A stretch of 64,000 nt of DNA from Kitasatospora humi (GTDB lineage Bacteria; Actinomycetota; Actinomycetes; Streptomycetales; Streptomycetaceae), in NCBI RefSeq assembly GCF_020907985.1, contig NZ_JAJJPA010000021.1:61075-125074 (forward strand), given 5' to 3'. Both the position numbers and the translations under genes were made by a program. Below the pieces are notes generated by a model. It was not told the DNA's origin, searched no databases, and saw only the letters and a program-made list of their open reading frames with translations. Positions 24,621 through 32,959 of the stretch are shown here, in pieces. Numbering within the stretch: position 1 is the stretch's first letter; the number at the start of each line of letters is the position of its first letter.

Positions 24621-24650
24621 GCCACTGAGCCACTGAGCCACTGAGCGACT
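24611..24650 (+). repeat. Five tandem 8-bp units across the stop codon of the mannosidase
   Basis: GAGCCACT is repeated four times and then GAGCGACT. The gene's TGA lies in the junction of the first two units. Because eight is not a multiple of three, loss or gain of units upstream of the stop would shift the end of the lectin domain. Confidence 0.85.
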
Positions 24651-24660
24651 GACGGCAACC

Positions 24661-24692
24661 GCCGGGTCCTGGCCCCCGTGTCAGGACCCGGC
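24661..24692. terminator. Convergent hairpin terminator
   Basis: GCCGGGTCCTG (24661-24671) pairs exactly with CAGGACCCGGC (24682-24692). It ends the mannosidase transcript and includes the stop of the facing HhH-GPD gene. Confidence 0.8.
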
Positions 24693-25274
24693 CTGTTTCT
24701 TCGCCCTGGCGGCTCGCTTCAGCTGCTGCTTGTGGGCCCGGACCTGGAGCAGTGTCTCGGCGCCGGTGATGTCCGCGACCGAGCGGTGGCTGCCCTCCTC
24801 GCCGTACGGGCCGGCCGCCTCCCGCCACCCCGGCGGCCGCACCCCGAGCTGCTTGCCCAGCAGCGCGAGGAAGATCTGCGACTTCTGCGCCCCGAACCCG
24901 GGCAGCTCGTTCAACCGGCGCAGCAGCTCCGCCCCGCTCGGCGCGTCCTGCCACACCGCCTCGGCCCGGCCGCCGTACCGCTCCACCAGGAACCGGCACA
25001 GCTGCTGCACCCGGCCCGCCATCGAGCCCGGATACCGGTGGACGGCGGGCTTCGCGGCGAACAGCGCCGCGAACTCCTCCGGGTCCCAGCTCGCGATCGC
25101 CGCCGCGTCCGGCTCCGCCACCCCCATCCGCTGCGCGACCGTGTACGGCCCGGTGAACGCCAGCTCCATGGGCACCTGCTGGTCCAGCAGCATCCCGATC
25201 ATCAGGGCGAGCGGACTGCGGCTGAGCAGCGCATCGGCATCAGCCTGCTGCGCGAGACGAAGCGTGACGGCCAT
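24681..25274 (-). CDS. HhH-GPD-type base excision repair protein
   Basis: A 197-residue DNA glycosylase-like protein. The helix-hairpin-helix is visible in LLRRLNELPGFGAQKSQIFLA near residues 110-135; ALMIGMLLDQQVPMELAF precedes it. The C-terminus is lysine/arginine-rich (HKQQLKRAARAKKQ). Members remove damaged bases; this short clade has no confirmed substrate. ATG at 25274. Convergent with the mannosidase. Confidence 0.88.
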   Translation of the reverse strand: MAVTLRLAQQADADALLSRSPLALMIGMLLDQQVPMELAFTGPYTVAQRMGVAEPDAAAIASWDPEEFAALFAAKPAVHRYPGSMAGRVQQLCRFLVERYGGRAEAVWQDAPSGAELLRRLNELPGFGAQKSQIFLALLGKQLGVRPPGWREAAGPYGEEGSHRSVADITGAETLLQVRAHKQQLKRAARAKKQAGS

Positions 25275-25523
25275 GCCCCCATGATGGCGGCCGGTCGGTG
25301 GCGGGCAACTCGGCGTGCCGGTCGGTTGGGCCTCGCGAGATCGGGACCGCCGGGGGCTGTGGGGGGCCTGTGGGTGGGGGTGCCCGGTGTTGCGAGGGGC
25401 TCGTGTGGGCGGTGCTTTCCGGTGCGCCTGTGGGCGGGGGTGCGCGGTGCTGGTCGAGGACCTCTCCCAGGTGTCCGCCGGCGGCGAGGTGCCGCTGGCC
25501 GCGCTCGATGAGGGGAGCTGGCG

Positions 25524-26059
25524 GTGGGAACGCTGTCGACCACGTTCTGGGCCGGGCTGCGGATCGGCCGGCTGCGGGATCCCGCTCCGCGGCACGAGCG
25601 GTTGCCGCGGTTGCCGGGGCCGGCCGACCTCGCCCCGTCCGTGCCCGCGCAGCTGCCGGCCCGGGAACTGCTGGCCGCCGCCGATCCGAGCTGGTACCGG
25701 GAACTGGACGGGCCCAGGCGGAGCGCCGGGAGCTGCTGCTGCGCCTGCTCGCTGACCAGCTGCCCGGCTGGCGGGCGCAGCCGTCACCGGCCGGGCCGGC
25801 GCTCTGGTCCTGGTCACCGGTCGCCGACAGCACCACCTTCGCCCACCTGGCCGCCGCCCGGTTCGGGGTGCTGACCACCCCCGGCGCCACGGCCTGCGCG
25901 GACGGCCGCCATCCGGGCGGCCTGCGGCTCGGCTGTGCGCAGGCTCCGGAGACCCTGGAGGTCGCCGTCGACCGGCTGCGGGCGGCGTGGGAGGAGCAGC
26001 ACAGCCGGCGGTCGGCAGCCGGCGGCCAGCCGCTGACGTCGCGGTCGTGGCCGTGGTGA
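25524..26059 (+). pseudogene. Remnant of a MocR-type (GntR-HTH/aminotransferase) regulator, C-terminal part with frameshift
   Basis: Two frames together read as the end of a MocR-type PLP domain. The first (from about 25524) gives GTLSTTFWAGLRIGRLRDP, which matches the PLP-lysine neighbourhood but with TTFW where SKTFW is expected, so the lysine is lost. After a shift near 25720-25735 the second gives ELLLRLLADQLPGWR, RFGVLTTPGATACADGRHPG and LRLGCAQAPETLEVAVDRLR, the normal C-terminus. The HTH and the first half of the enzyme domain are missing. A decayed gene, not a functional regulator. Confidence 0.65.
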
Positions 26060-26076
26060 CCGGCCGCTCCGCAGCG

Positions 26077-26172
26077 GACGGCTGGTCGAGCCATGCGGCG
26101 GACGGCTGGTCGAGCCATGCGGCGGACGGCTGGTCGAGCCATGCGGCGGACGGCTGGTCGAGCCATGCGGCG
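26077..26172. repeat. Four exact 24-bp tandem repeats
   Basis: The unit GACGGCTGGTCGAGCCATGC + GGCG is repeated at 26077, 26101, 26125 and 26149 with no spacer. It lies just after the MocR remnant and before the permease leader. It has no spacers and so is not a CRISPR array. Confidence 0.9.
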
Positions 26173-26395
26173 GACCGCTGATCTTGGATGCAGCGGACTG
26201 CTGATCAAAGTGTCAGGGATCTCAGGCCGCCGTGTGGGAATTGTCATAATCTCGATATCTACTTAGCAGTATCCTCAGATGATCCTCAATAAACGGGGGG
26301 GATTGCTCACAGAGGCTTTCTGTTTATGACATTTCCGGGTTACGTTTCCTGCCGTTGCGTGGCCGAACGCCCGCCGCGCAGGAGAGGCAGTAACC

Positions 26396-27829
26396 ATGAG
26401 CACGGACACCCCGAAGCGCTCAGCGGCCACGGCCGAGTCCGGTGGGATCCCGGGCCAGCAGCTGAAGGCCGGACTGAAGAACCGCCATTTGTCCATGATC
26501 GCCATCGGTGGGGTGATCGGCGCCGGCCTGTTCGTGGGCTCCGGCGCCGGCATCGCCGCCACCGGCCCGGGCATCCTGCTGTCCTATGCGCTGGCCGGCG
26601 TGCTGGTGGTCCTGGTGATGCGGATGCTCGGGGAGATGGCCGCGGCCGACCCGCAGAGCGGCTCGTTCTCCGCGTACGCGGACCGGGCACTGGGCCGCTG
26701 GGCCGGTTTCACCATCGGCTGGTTGTACTGGTTCTTCTGGGTGGTCGTGCTGGCGGTGGAGGCCACGGCCGGCGCCAAGATCCTCAACGGCTGGCTACCC
26801 GCCGTGCCGCAGTGGGCGTTCGCCCTGCTGGTGATGGCGGTGCTCACCGGGACCAACCTGTTCTCCGTCTCGTCCTACGGTGAGTTCGAGTTCTGGTTCG
26901 CCGGGATCAAGGTGGTGGCGATCGCCGCCTTCATCGTGATCGGCGTGCTGGCCATGTTCGGTCTGATGCCCGGCACCCACGCCGTCGGCACCGCCAACCT
27001 GGTCGGCCACGGCGGGTTCCTGCCGCACGGCGTCGGGGCGATCTTCACCGGCATGCTCACCGTGGTCTTCGCCTTCATGGGCAGCGAGATCGTCACGCTG
27101 GCGGCGGGCGAGTCCGAGGACCCGGAGAAGGCCGTCACCAAGGCCACCAACAGCGTGATCTGGCGGATCGGCGTCTTCTACCTCGGCTCGATCTTCATCG
27201 TGGTCACCCTGCTGCCGTGGAACTCCGCCTCGGTCAAGAGCAGTCCCTACGTGGCGGTGCTGGAGCACGTCGGCATCCCCGGGGCGGCCCAGGTGATGAA
27301 CGTCATCGTTTTGACCGCCGTGCTCTCCTGCCTCAACTCCGGCCTCTACACGGCGTCCCGGATGGCCTTCTCGCTCGGCCGACGCGGGGACGCGCCGGCC
27401 GCCTTCGCCCGGGTCACCGGCCGGGGCGTGCCGCGGACCGCGATCCTGGCGTCGGTGGTCTTCGGCTTCATCGCAGTGTTCTTCAACTACACCTCGCCCA
27501 ACACCGTCTTCCAGTTCCTGCTGAACTCCTCGGGCGCGGTGGCCCTCTTCGTCTGGTTGGTGATCTGCTTCTCGCAGCTGCGGATGCGGCGGATCATCGA
27601 GCGCGAGACGCCGGAACGGCTGAGCGTGCGGATGTGGCTCTTCCCCTACCTGACCTGGGTGGCGATCGGTCTGATCGCCTTCGTGGTGATCTACATGTTC
27701 ACCACCCACGACGGCCGGGTGCAGATGATCCTCTCGCTGGTGGCCGCCGCGGTGGTGCTGATCGCCGCGCAGGTGGTGCAGCGCCGCCGAAAGGCCGTCG
27801 TCGCCGACCAGGCGGAGCAGGCCCAGTAG
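26396..27829 (+). CDS. Amino acid permease (APC superfamily, GABA/Asn/D-Ala type)
   Basis: A 477-residue membrane protein with 12 predicted spans. The N-terminal family motif is clear: GLKNRHLSMIAIGGVIGAGL followed by GSGAGIAATGPGILLSY; FAFMGSEIVTLAAGESEDPE and NSGLYTASRMAFSLGRRGDA are further marks of the GabP/AnsP/CycA group, proton-coupled importers. The exact substrate cannot be told. The start follows AGGAGAGGCAG. An AT-rich leader (26230-26310) probably holds its promoter. No enzyme of amino acid breakdown is adjacent. Confidence 0.93.
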   Translation: MSTDTPKRSAATAESGGIPGQQLKAGLKNRHLSMIAIGGVIGAGLFVGSGAGIAATGPGILLSYALAGVLVVLVMRMLGEMAAADPQSGSFSAYADRALGRWAGFTIGWLYWFFWVVVLAVEATAGAKILNGWLPAVPQWAFALLVMAVLTGTNLFSVSSYGEFEFWFAGIKVVAIAAFIVIGVLAMFGLMPGTHAVGTANLVGHGGFLPHGVGAIFTGMLTVVFAFMGSEIVTLAAGESEDPEKAVTKATNSVIWRIGVFYLGSIFIVVTLLPWNSASVKSSPYVAVLEHVGIPGAAQVMNVIVLTAVLSCLNSGLYTASRMAFSLGRRGDAPAAFARVTGRGVPRTAILASVVFGFIAVFFNYTSPNTVFQFLLNSSGAVALFVWLVICFSQLRMRRIIERETPERLSVRMWLFPYLTWVAIGLIAFVVIYMFTTHDGRVQMILSLVAAAVVLIAAQVVQRRRKAVVADQAEQAQ

Positions 27830-27956
27830 GGCGGGCAGGGCAGGGCAGGCGCGTCCGGGAGAGCGTTCTGCGAGGCGTGGCCTGGCGCGCGCGGGTTGGC
27901 GCGTGTTCTGGGGGCCGTCGCTTCTCGAACCGCTCGTGCGTGAGCCGGCCAAACAG

Positions 27957-28556
27957 TCAGCTCCCGTACGGGCGGATCGCCTTCGCCTCCTTCAGGGCCA
28001 GCGCCCACCAGGTCAGCTGGTCCAGCATCGACTTGGCCGCGCCGGCGGCGGCCGGGTCGACGGCCTCGCCCTCGGCGTCGAACTTCTCCCAGGCCGACGC
28101 GAAGCTGACGGTCTCGCGGATGCCGACCGCGTGCAGCTCGGCGAAGACCAGGCGCAGCTGCTCGACGGCGCGCAGGCCGCCGGAGATGCCGCCGTAGCTG
28201 ACGAAGCCCACCGGCTTGGCGTGCCACTCGCCGTTGTGCCAGTCGATGGCGTTCTTCAGCGGCGCCGGGAAGCTGTGGTTGTACTCCGGCGTGACCACGA
28301 TGAAGGCGTCTGCTGCGGCGATCCGGGGCTTCACGGCGGCGAGCAGCGCGGCGTCCGCGTCGGGCAGGGACTGGCCGAACGCCGGGAAGGTTGTGGGCAG
28401 CGGCGTCTCGACGAGATCGATCAGGTCCAGCTCCAGCTCCGGGCGCTCGGCGGCCTGGCGCCGGATCCACTCGGCCACGGTCGGGCCGAACCGCCCGTCC
28501 CGGGTGCTTCCGGTGATGATCGCAATGCGCAGCGGCGTGGTCGTGGGCGCGCTCAT
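27957..28556 (-). CDS. NADPH-dependent FMN reductase (flavodoxin-like)
   Basis: A 199-residue flavoprotein: FMN phosphate loop IAIITGSTRDGRFGPTVAEW, then VTPEYNHSFPAPLKNAIDW and SYGGISGGLRAVEQLR. This is the NADPH:FMN reductase/azoreductase-like family, often a quinone or stress-linked reductase. ATG at 28556. It is divergent from a TetR gene, with two inverted repeats between them, so it is probably the TetR target. Confidence 0.92.
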   Translation of the reverse strand: MSAPTTTPLRIAIITGSTRDGRFGPTVAEWIRRQAAERPELELDLIDLVETPLPTTFPAFGQSLPDADAALLAAVKPRIAAADAFIVVTPEYNHSFPAPLKNAIDWHNGEWHAKPVGFVSYGGISGGLRAVEQLRLVFAELHAVGIRETVSFASAWEKFDAEGEAVDPAAAGAAKSMLDQLTWWALALKEAKAIRPYGS

Positions 28557-28576
28557 GATGGGTCCCCCTCGATGGC

Positions 28577-28650
28577 GTGTACGTCGTATCGATCGAGATA
28601 CAACGTACACGGGTGGTGTGTACGTTGTCTACGGCGGATACGCTGTACGC
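28577..28650. promoter_or_regulatory. Two palindromic operators between FMN reductase and TetR genes
   Basis: Site 1 (28577-28610): GTGTACGTCGTATC, a six-base centre GATCGA, then GATACAACGTACAC, a 14-bp inverted repeat with one mismatch. Site 2 (28618-28650) begins GTGTACGTTGT and ends in a weaker inverted half (CGCTGTACGC). Both share GTGTACGT, as expected for a TetR dimer site controlling the divergent reductase. Confidence 0.7.
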
Positions 28651-28825
28651 GACGGCAGTGCCTGCGAGCCGTTGGCAGCCGCGGTCGATTGGGCCGAGCC
28701 GGCGAGGTCGGTGAGCCGGTGAGTCCGGTCGGTGAGCCGGTGGGCCGGTGAGGCCGGCGAGGACAGCAAGCCCGGTGCGGGTGCCGGTGGCGTCGAGGGC
28801 ACTGAGGGGATCGAGGAGGTCGGTT

Positions 28826-29599
28826 GTGAGTCCGCGTAAGGAAGCAGCACGTCCCGGCGGTGCCGAGGAGCGGCCGGTCTCGCTTTGGGAAAGGGTCGCG
28901 CGACCAGCGCCGGCTGCCCGGGTGGCGCTGACGCCGGAACGGATCGCCGTCGCGGCTGTGGCCGTTGCCGATGCGGAGGGGTTGGACGCGATCACCATGC
29001 GCCGACTCGCCGCCGAGCTGGGCGTCGCCCCGATGGCGGCTTACCGGTACGTCTCCGGCAAGAGCGAGTTGCTGGACCTGATGGTCGACCTGGTGCACGG
29101 GGAGCTGGAGCTGCCCGAGGTGGAGCTCGGCTGGCGCGAGGCGTTGCGGCTGCTCGCGCTGCGCAATCGCGAGCTGCTGCTCGACCACCCGTGGCTGGTC
29201 CGGATCGCCGGGGGCGAGGGGGCGCTGGCCCTGACCCCGAACCGGCTGGCGATCACCGAGCGGGGGCTCGCGGTGCTGGACGGGCTCGGGCTGGATGCCG
29301 ACACCGCGCTGGCGATCACCCGCTCGGTGGCCACCTATGCGCGTGGGATGGCGGGGAACGAGATTCTGCTCCGCGAGCTGATGGCGGAGCAGAACTGGGG
29401 GAGCGGGGAGGAGCTGCGCAGCGGCCTGGCACCGCAGATGACGTACCTGATGAGTACCGGCCGCTACCCGCTCTACAACCGGAGCCTGCTGACCCAACGG
29501 CGGAAGGACGATGCGCTGTGGCAGTTCGAGCTCGGCTTGGAGCTACTGCTGGACGGGGTGGCGGCCCGGCTGGCGGGGGCGGGATTCCAGGACGGGTGA
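28826..29599 (+). CDS. TetR/AcrR-family transcriptional regulator
   Basis: A 257-residue regulator. The GTG at 28826 has GAGGAGGT six bases upstream. The N-terminal HTH is AVAVADAEGLDAITMRRLAAEL with VAPMAAYRYVSGKSELLDLM; the C-terminal part is of the TetR_C type (VARGM..NEILLRELMAEQ). The first 35 residues are a loose extension. It likely represses the FMN reductase and itself through the GTGTACGT palindromes. Confidence 0.9.
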   Translation: MSPRKEAARPGGAEERPVSLWERVARPAPAARVALTPERIAVAAVAVADAEGLDAITMRRLAAELGVAPMAAYRYVSGKSELLDLMVDLVHGELELPEVELGWREALRLLALRNRELLLDHPWLVRIAGGEGALALTPNRLAITERGLAVLDGLGLDADTALAITRSVATYARGMAGNEILLRELMAEQNWGSGEELRSGLAPQMTYLMSTGRYPLYNRSLLTQRRKDDALWQFELGLELLLDGVAARLAGAGFQDG

Positions 29600-29609
29600 T
29601 GGCTGTTCG

Positions 29610-29702
29610 TGCTGGTGCTGGTGCTGGTGCTGGTGCTGGGGTTGGGATTGGGGTGGGGTTGGGGTTGGGGCGGGCGTCGCGGTGGCGGTGGGGGTGGGGG
29701 CG
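29610..29702 (+). repeat. G-rich simple repeat tract
   Basis: Five GGTGCT units are followed by GGGGTT/GGGGTG runs, giving many adjacent G tracts on the plus strand that could fold as a G-quadruplex. It lies between the TetR stop and the SRPBCC gene. Confidence 0.7.
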
Positions 29703-29824
29703 TTCGGGGCGTGCGGAGCGGCGATGGGGTCCGTTGACATGTGACCATGGGGAGAGGCGGCCTGGTGGTCACCCTCCTTGGGGGCCGCTCGGCTCAGCGA
29801 CCTGGGCATCGACTGGAGAGTCCG

Positions 29825-30292
29825 ATGGAGAAGGTCTTCGAGATCTACATCCGCACCACGCCCGAGCGCCTCTGGCAGGCGATCATCGATCCCGATATCC
29901 GTGCCAAGTACAACTTCGGGGCGCGGGTCAGCTCGGACTACACCCCGGGCGCTCGCTATGAGATGAGCGCCACCGCCCGTGATGGCAGCCCGATGCCGCT
30001 GGGCGAGGGCGAGATCCTGGAGGTCGATCCGCCGCGTCGGCTCGTGCAGAGCATGCAGGCGCTGTGGAGCGACGAGGTGAAGCGGGAGGGCATCTCCCGG
30101 GTCACCTGGGAGATCGAACCGGTCAGCGATGACTCCTGCCGTCTGCTCGTCGTCCATGACCACCTGCTTGAGGGGGCCAACGACGAGCTCTACGGCGGTT
30201 GGCCGATGATCCTCTCAGGGCTGAAGACCTGGCTGGAAACCGGCGAACTGCTCACCACCCCAGGCTCGTTGAGGTACGGCAGTGGAAGCTGA
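29825..30292 (+). CDS. SRPBCC (AHSA1/START-like) domain protein
   Basis: A 155-residue protein with the AHSA1 opening FEIYIRTTPERLWQAIIDPD, middle YTPGARYEMSATARDGSPM and end GWPMILSGLKTWLETGE. The fold makes a hydrophobic pocket; bacterial members are mostly of unknown role and often sit with ArsR regulators, which is not the case here. ATG at 29825. Probably expressed alone. Confidence 0.88.
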   Translation: MEKVFEIYIRTTPERLWQAIIDPDIRAKYNFGARVSSDYTPGARYEMSATARDGSPMPLGEGEILEVDPPRRLVQSMQALWSDEVKREGISRVTWEIEPVSDDSCRLLVVHDHLLEGANDELYGGWPMILSGLKTWLETGELLTTPGSLRYGSGS

Positions 30293-30396
30293 GATTGCTG
30301 GTAGCAGGGCGTTCGGCTCCAGGTACGGGATCGCGTCGGCGACCGCGTCGTGGCCGCCCTGCGGGTAGGGCTCCTGAGCCGCGCGGCGGACCACCG

Positions 30397-31230
30397 TCAG
30401 CGGCTCGCAGGCTTGCGGGCTTCGATCAGGAAGCGGGTGGTGGCGGCGGTGAACGGACCGTCCCGGCGGATCTGCTGGTCCAACTCGGGTAGCGGTCCCA
30501 TTACTGGTCGGCCGTGAAGCCCGGAACCATCCAGATCACCTTGCGCAGGAAGTAGAGCACGGCGCCGATGTCCAGGAACTCAGGAACTCGGTGCGCAGCT
30601 TCTCCAACCGCAGGTCGACCACCTCCAGGCCTACTGCCTCGGCTTCGCGCCGTGCTCGCTCGGGATCCCGGGCCTGCATGACCGCGGCGGGCAGCGGGCC
30701 GTGGAAGTATTCGACCGGTTCGAAGACGTCGGCCGGGCCGACCTGTTGGGAGAAATAGGCTGCCGCCGGGCCGCAGTACCCGGGCGATCTCCGCCCACCA
30801 GGTCGTCACCGGATGGCGGCTGCACACCAGGTTGAAGGCGTTCTCGCCGAACGGCAGCGGCGGTTCGGCGACGGCCACCACCACGGCGGCGCCGCGGGGG
30901 TGCTCCCGGCCGGGGACCGGGGGAGGGTGGAGCAGCGATGTCGCCTTGGCCACGTTTTGGTGGCCAGCCCTCGGTGGCCACCGTGAGCGGCGCCAGTTCC
31001 GGTAGGCCGGCCAGCAGTTCGCCGCCGCCGGTCTGCAGGTCCAGCGCCGCATTGACCTGCGCCATCCGCTTGCCCAGGAGCCGCTGGTGACCCCAGGACG
31101 GGCGCTGCTCGGTGGCGCGCCCGTCCAGCCAGGAGAAGTCCCAGCCCTCCAACGGCACTTGCTCAGCCTCGGCGACCAGTTCCTCGAAGCTCCGCTCGTT
31201 CCCGCCGCCCAAGACATCAGAGCATGCCAT
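30397..31230 (-). pseudogene. Class I SAM methyltransferase broken by several frameshifts
   Basis: Read across three frames on the minus strand the pieces join in order into one methyltransferase: ATG at 31230 with SFEELVAEAEQVPLEGWDFS and LDLQTGGGELLAGLPELAP (motif I); then FGENAFNLVCSRHPVTTWW and ARVLRPGGSLFLPT; then YFSQQVGPADVFEPVEYFHG in a third frame; then EFLDIGAVLYFLRKVIWMVP; and finally a stretch ending RFLIEARKPASR with stop at 30397. At least four frame changes are needed, so the gene is dead unless the sequence has several errors. The order and lack of internal deletions point to recent decay. Confidence 0.75.
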
Positions 31231-31375
31231 CAGGCTGGCTGTGATCGCCCGGCTTTGAGGCATGCCATAACGGGTGCTTCTGAGGATGAGACAAACCAGC
31301 TCTTGGACGTATGATTCGCGACCCCGCAGGCTGGTGGTCAGAGCCGGAACGAGCAAGCCGAGAGGGTGGAAGCTG

Positions 31376-32626
31376 ATGAAGGTGCTGATCGCAGGAGCGG
31401 GGATCGGTGGACTTACCGCGGCACTCAGCCTGGCGGAGGCGGGGATCGAGGTGACCGTACTGGAGAGCGTGCGTGAGATCCGCCCGCTCGGCGTCGGCAT
31501 CAACCTGCAGCCGCACGCGGTGAGGGAGTTGATCGAGCTGGGGCTCGGCGAGGCGCTGGCCGCGACCGGCATCGCCACCGCTGAGCACGTCTACACGGAC
31601 GAGCACGGCGGCATCTTGTTCCGCGAGCCGCGTGGTGCGGCGGCCGGGTACCACTGGCCGCAGTACTCGATCCACCGGGGCGAGTTGCAGCTCCTGCTGT
31701 TGGCGGCGGTACGGGAGCGGCTGGGCGGGGCGGCGGTGCGAACCAGCACCCGGGTGGTCGACTTCACCGTCGAGTCCGATGCGGTGCGCGTCCAGGTGGT
31801 GGACCGGGACTCCGGCGCACGCTCCGAGTTGACCGCCGACCTGCTGGTGGGAGCCGACGGACTGCACTCGGCGGTGCGCGCCCGACTGCATCCGGCTGAA
31901 GGGCCGATGCTCTGGTCGGGGGTGCGGATGTACCGGGGGACGGCCGAGGCCGCACCGTTCCTGACGGGCCGCTCGATGGTGATCGCGCAGGGAGCCGGGG
32001 GCCTGTCCTTCCTCGCCTACCCCATCTCCCAGCGGGCGGCCGAGCGGGGGCGGGCGCTGGTCAACTGGGTCTTCCAGGTGCCCATGGCCGAGCCCGGGCC
32101 GCTGACCGGCCAGGCGGACTGGAACAGTCCCGCCGATCCGGCCGAACTGCTGGGCCGTCTGGCGCAGTTCGACGGCTGGCGGGATCACTGGCTCGACCTG
32201 CCCGCGCTGATCGGAAGTGGCGGACCGATCCTGCGGTTCCCGATGGTCGACCGCGACCCACTGCCGGCTTGGGGTGCCGAACGGGTCACCCTCCTCGGCG
32301 ACGCGGCGCACCCGATGTACCCCGTCGGTGCCAACGGCGCCTCGCAGGCGATCGTCGACGCCCGGGTGCTGACCTATTACTTGGCGGGCGGTGGGGGCGA
32401 ACCTCGCGATGGACAACTGGACGGTGTCCGTGCTGCGTTGACCACCTACGAGCAGGAGAGGGCCGCCGCCACCGCTGCCGTGGTCGAGGCCAACCGGACC
32501 ATGCTGAGCGCCGGTGGTGCCCCCAGTGCGGTGACGGCCGACTACCGCCGGGCGACCGGTGCGGAGGTGGAGCAGCTGAACAAGCGGGCGTCGTTGACGC
32601 CGAGGAGCGTGCGCACCGCGGTCTGA
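31376..32626 (+). CDS. FAD-dependent aromatic-ring monooxygenase (PhzS/salicylate hydroxylase type)
   Basis: A 416-residue class A flavin monooxygenase: MKVLIAGAGIGGLTAALSLA (GxGxxG), the DG motif in LLVGADGLHSAVRA, and the GD motif in VTLLGDAAHPMYPVGANGAS. The YPISQRAAERGRALVNWVFQ stretch resembles the phenazine hydroxylase PhzS group. ATG at 31376 after AGGGTGGA. It would hydroxylate a phenolic or phenazine-like compound with NAD(P)H and O2. It is divergent from the dead methyltransferase, so the two may once have acted together. Confidence 0.9.
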   Translation: MKVLIAGAGIGGLTAALSLAEAGIEVTVLESVREIRPLGVGINLQPHAVRELIELGLGEALAATGIATAEHVYTDEHGGILFREPRGAAAGYHWPQYSIHRGELQLLLLAAVRERLGGAAVRTSTRVVDFTVESDAVRVQVVDRDSGARSELTADLLVGADGLHSAVRARLHPAEGPMLWSGVRMYRGTAEAAPFLTGRSMVIAQGAGGLSFLAYPISQRAAERGRALVNWVFQVPMAEPGPLTGQADWNSPADPAELLGRLAQFDGWRDHWLDLPALIGSGGPILRFPMVDRDPLPAWGAERVTLLGDAAHPMYPVGANGASQAIVDARVLTYYLAGGGGEPRDGQLDGVRAALTTYEQERAAATAAVVEANRTMLSAGGAPSAVTADYRRATGAEVEQLNKRASLTPRSVRTAV

Positions 32627-32838
32627 GCAGCACGGGGGCAGGGGACGCACACGGGGCGGGGCGGAGGGGTGGCGCGCGTCACGGGGGCGCTGGCGCGCGC
32701 CTCGGGGGCGGTGGCGCCGGCGGAGCCGATGGCGGCGGTGCAGCCAATCGCGCCGATGGCGCCGACGGTGGCGGGGCGGCTGGAGAAGCATCCGGCTCTG
32801 GCGGGCGGATGTTCGTCACGGCGCGTCGGAAATTGAAA

Positions 32839-32854
32839 AGTTGTCTAGCCAACT
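32839..32854. promoter_or_regulatory. Near-palindromic operator before the EamA transporter
   Basis: AGTTGTCTAGCCAACT is an inverted repeat with a CTAG centre and one mismatched pair; a TTGAAA lies just left of it. It stands about 105 bases before the transporter ATG, in a gap (32627-32959) that otherwise holds only GGCGCC-rich simple sequence. The TTGTCTAG core is like GntR- or MarR-type sites. Confidence 0.45.
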
Positions 32855-32959
32855 CTCGACTGTTTGGCATGTGAGTGCATAGGGTTCAGTTCGGTGGGGC
32901 TCTCGAAAGAGCCGTCAACGGTGCTGCCCGGCAGCCTTGTTCCGGACCGGAAGTTGGCG

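Noticed and set aside
21768..24641. 957-residue open frame antisense to the mannosidase
   Set aside because: Gly/Val/Ala/His-rich sequence without motifs, a product of GC-rich codon bias opposite a real GH92 gene.
26077..26172. Possible CRISPR array
   Set aside because: Units are contiguous and identical with no spacers, and no cas genes are present.
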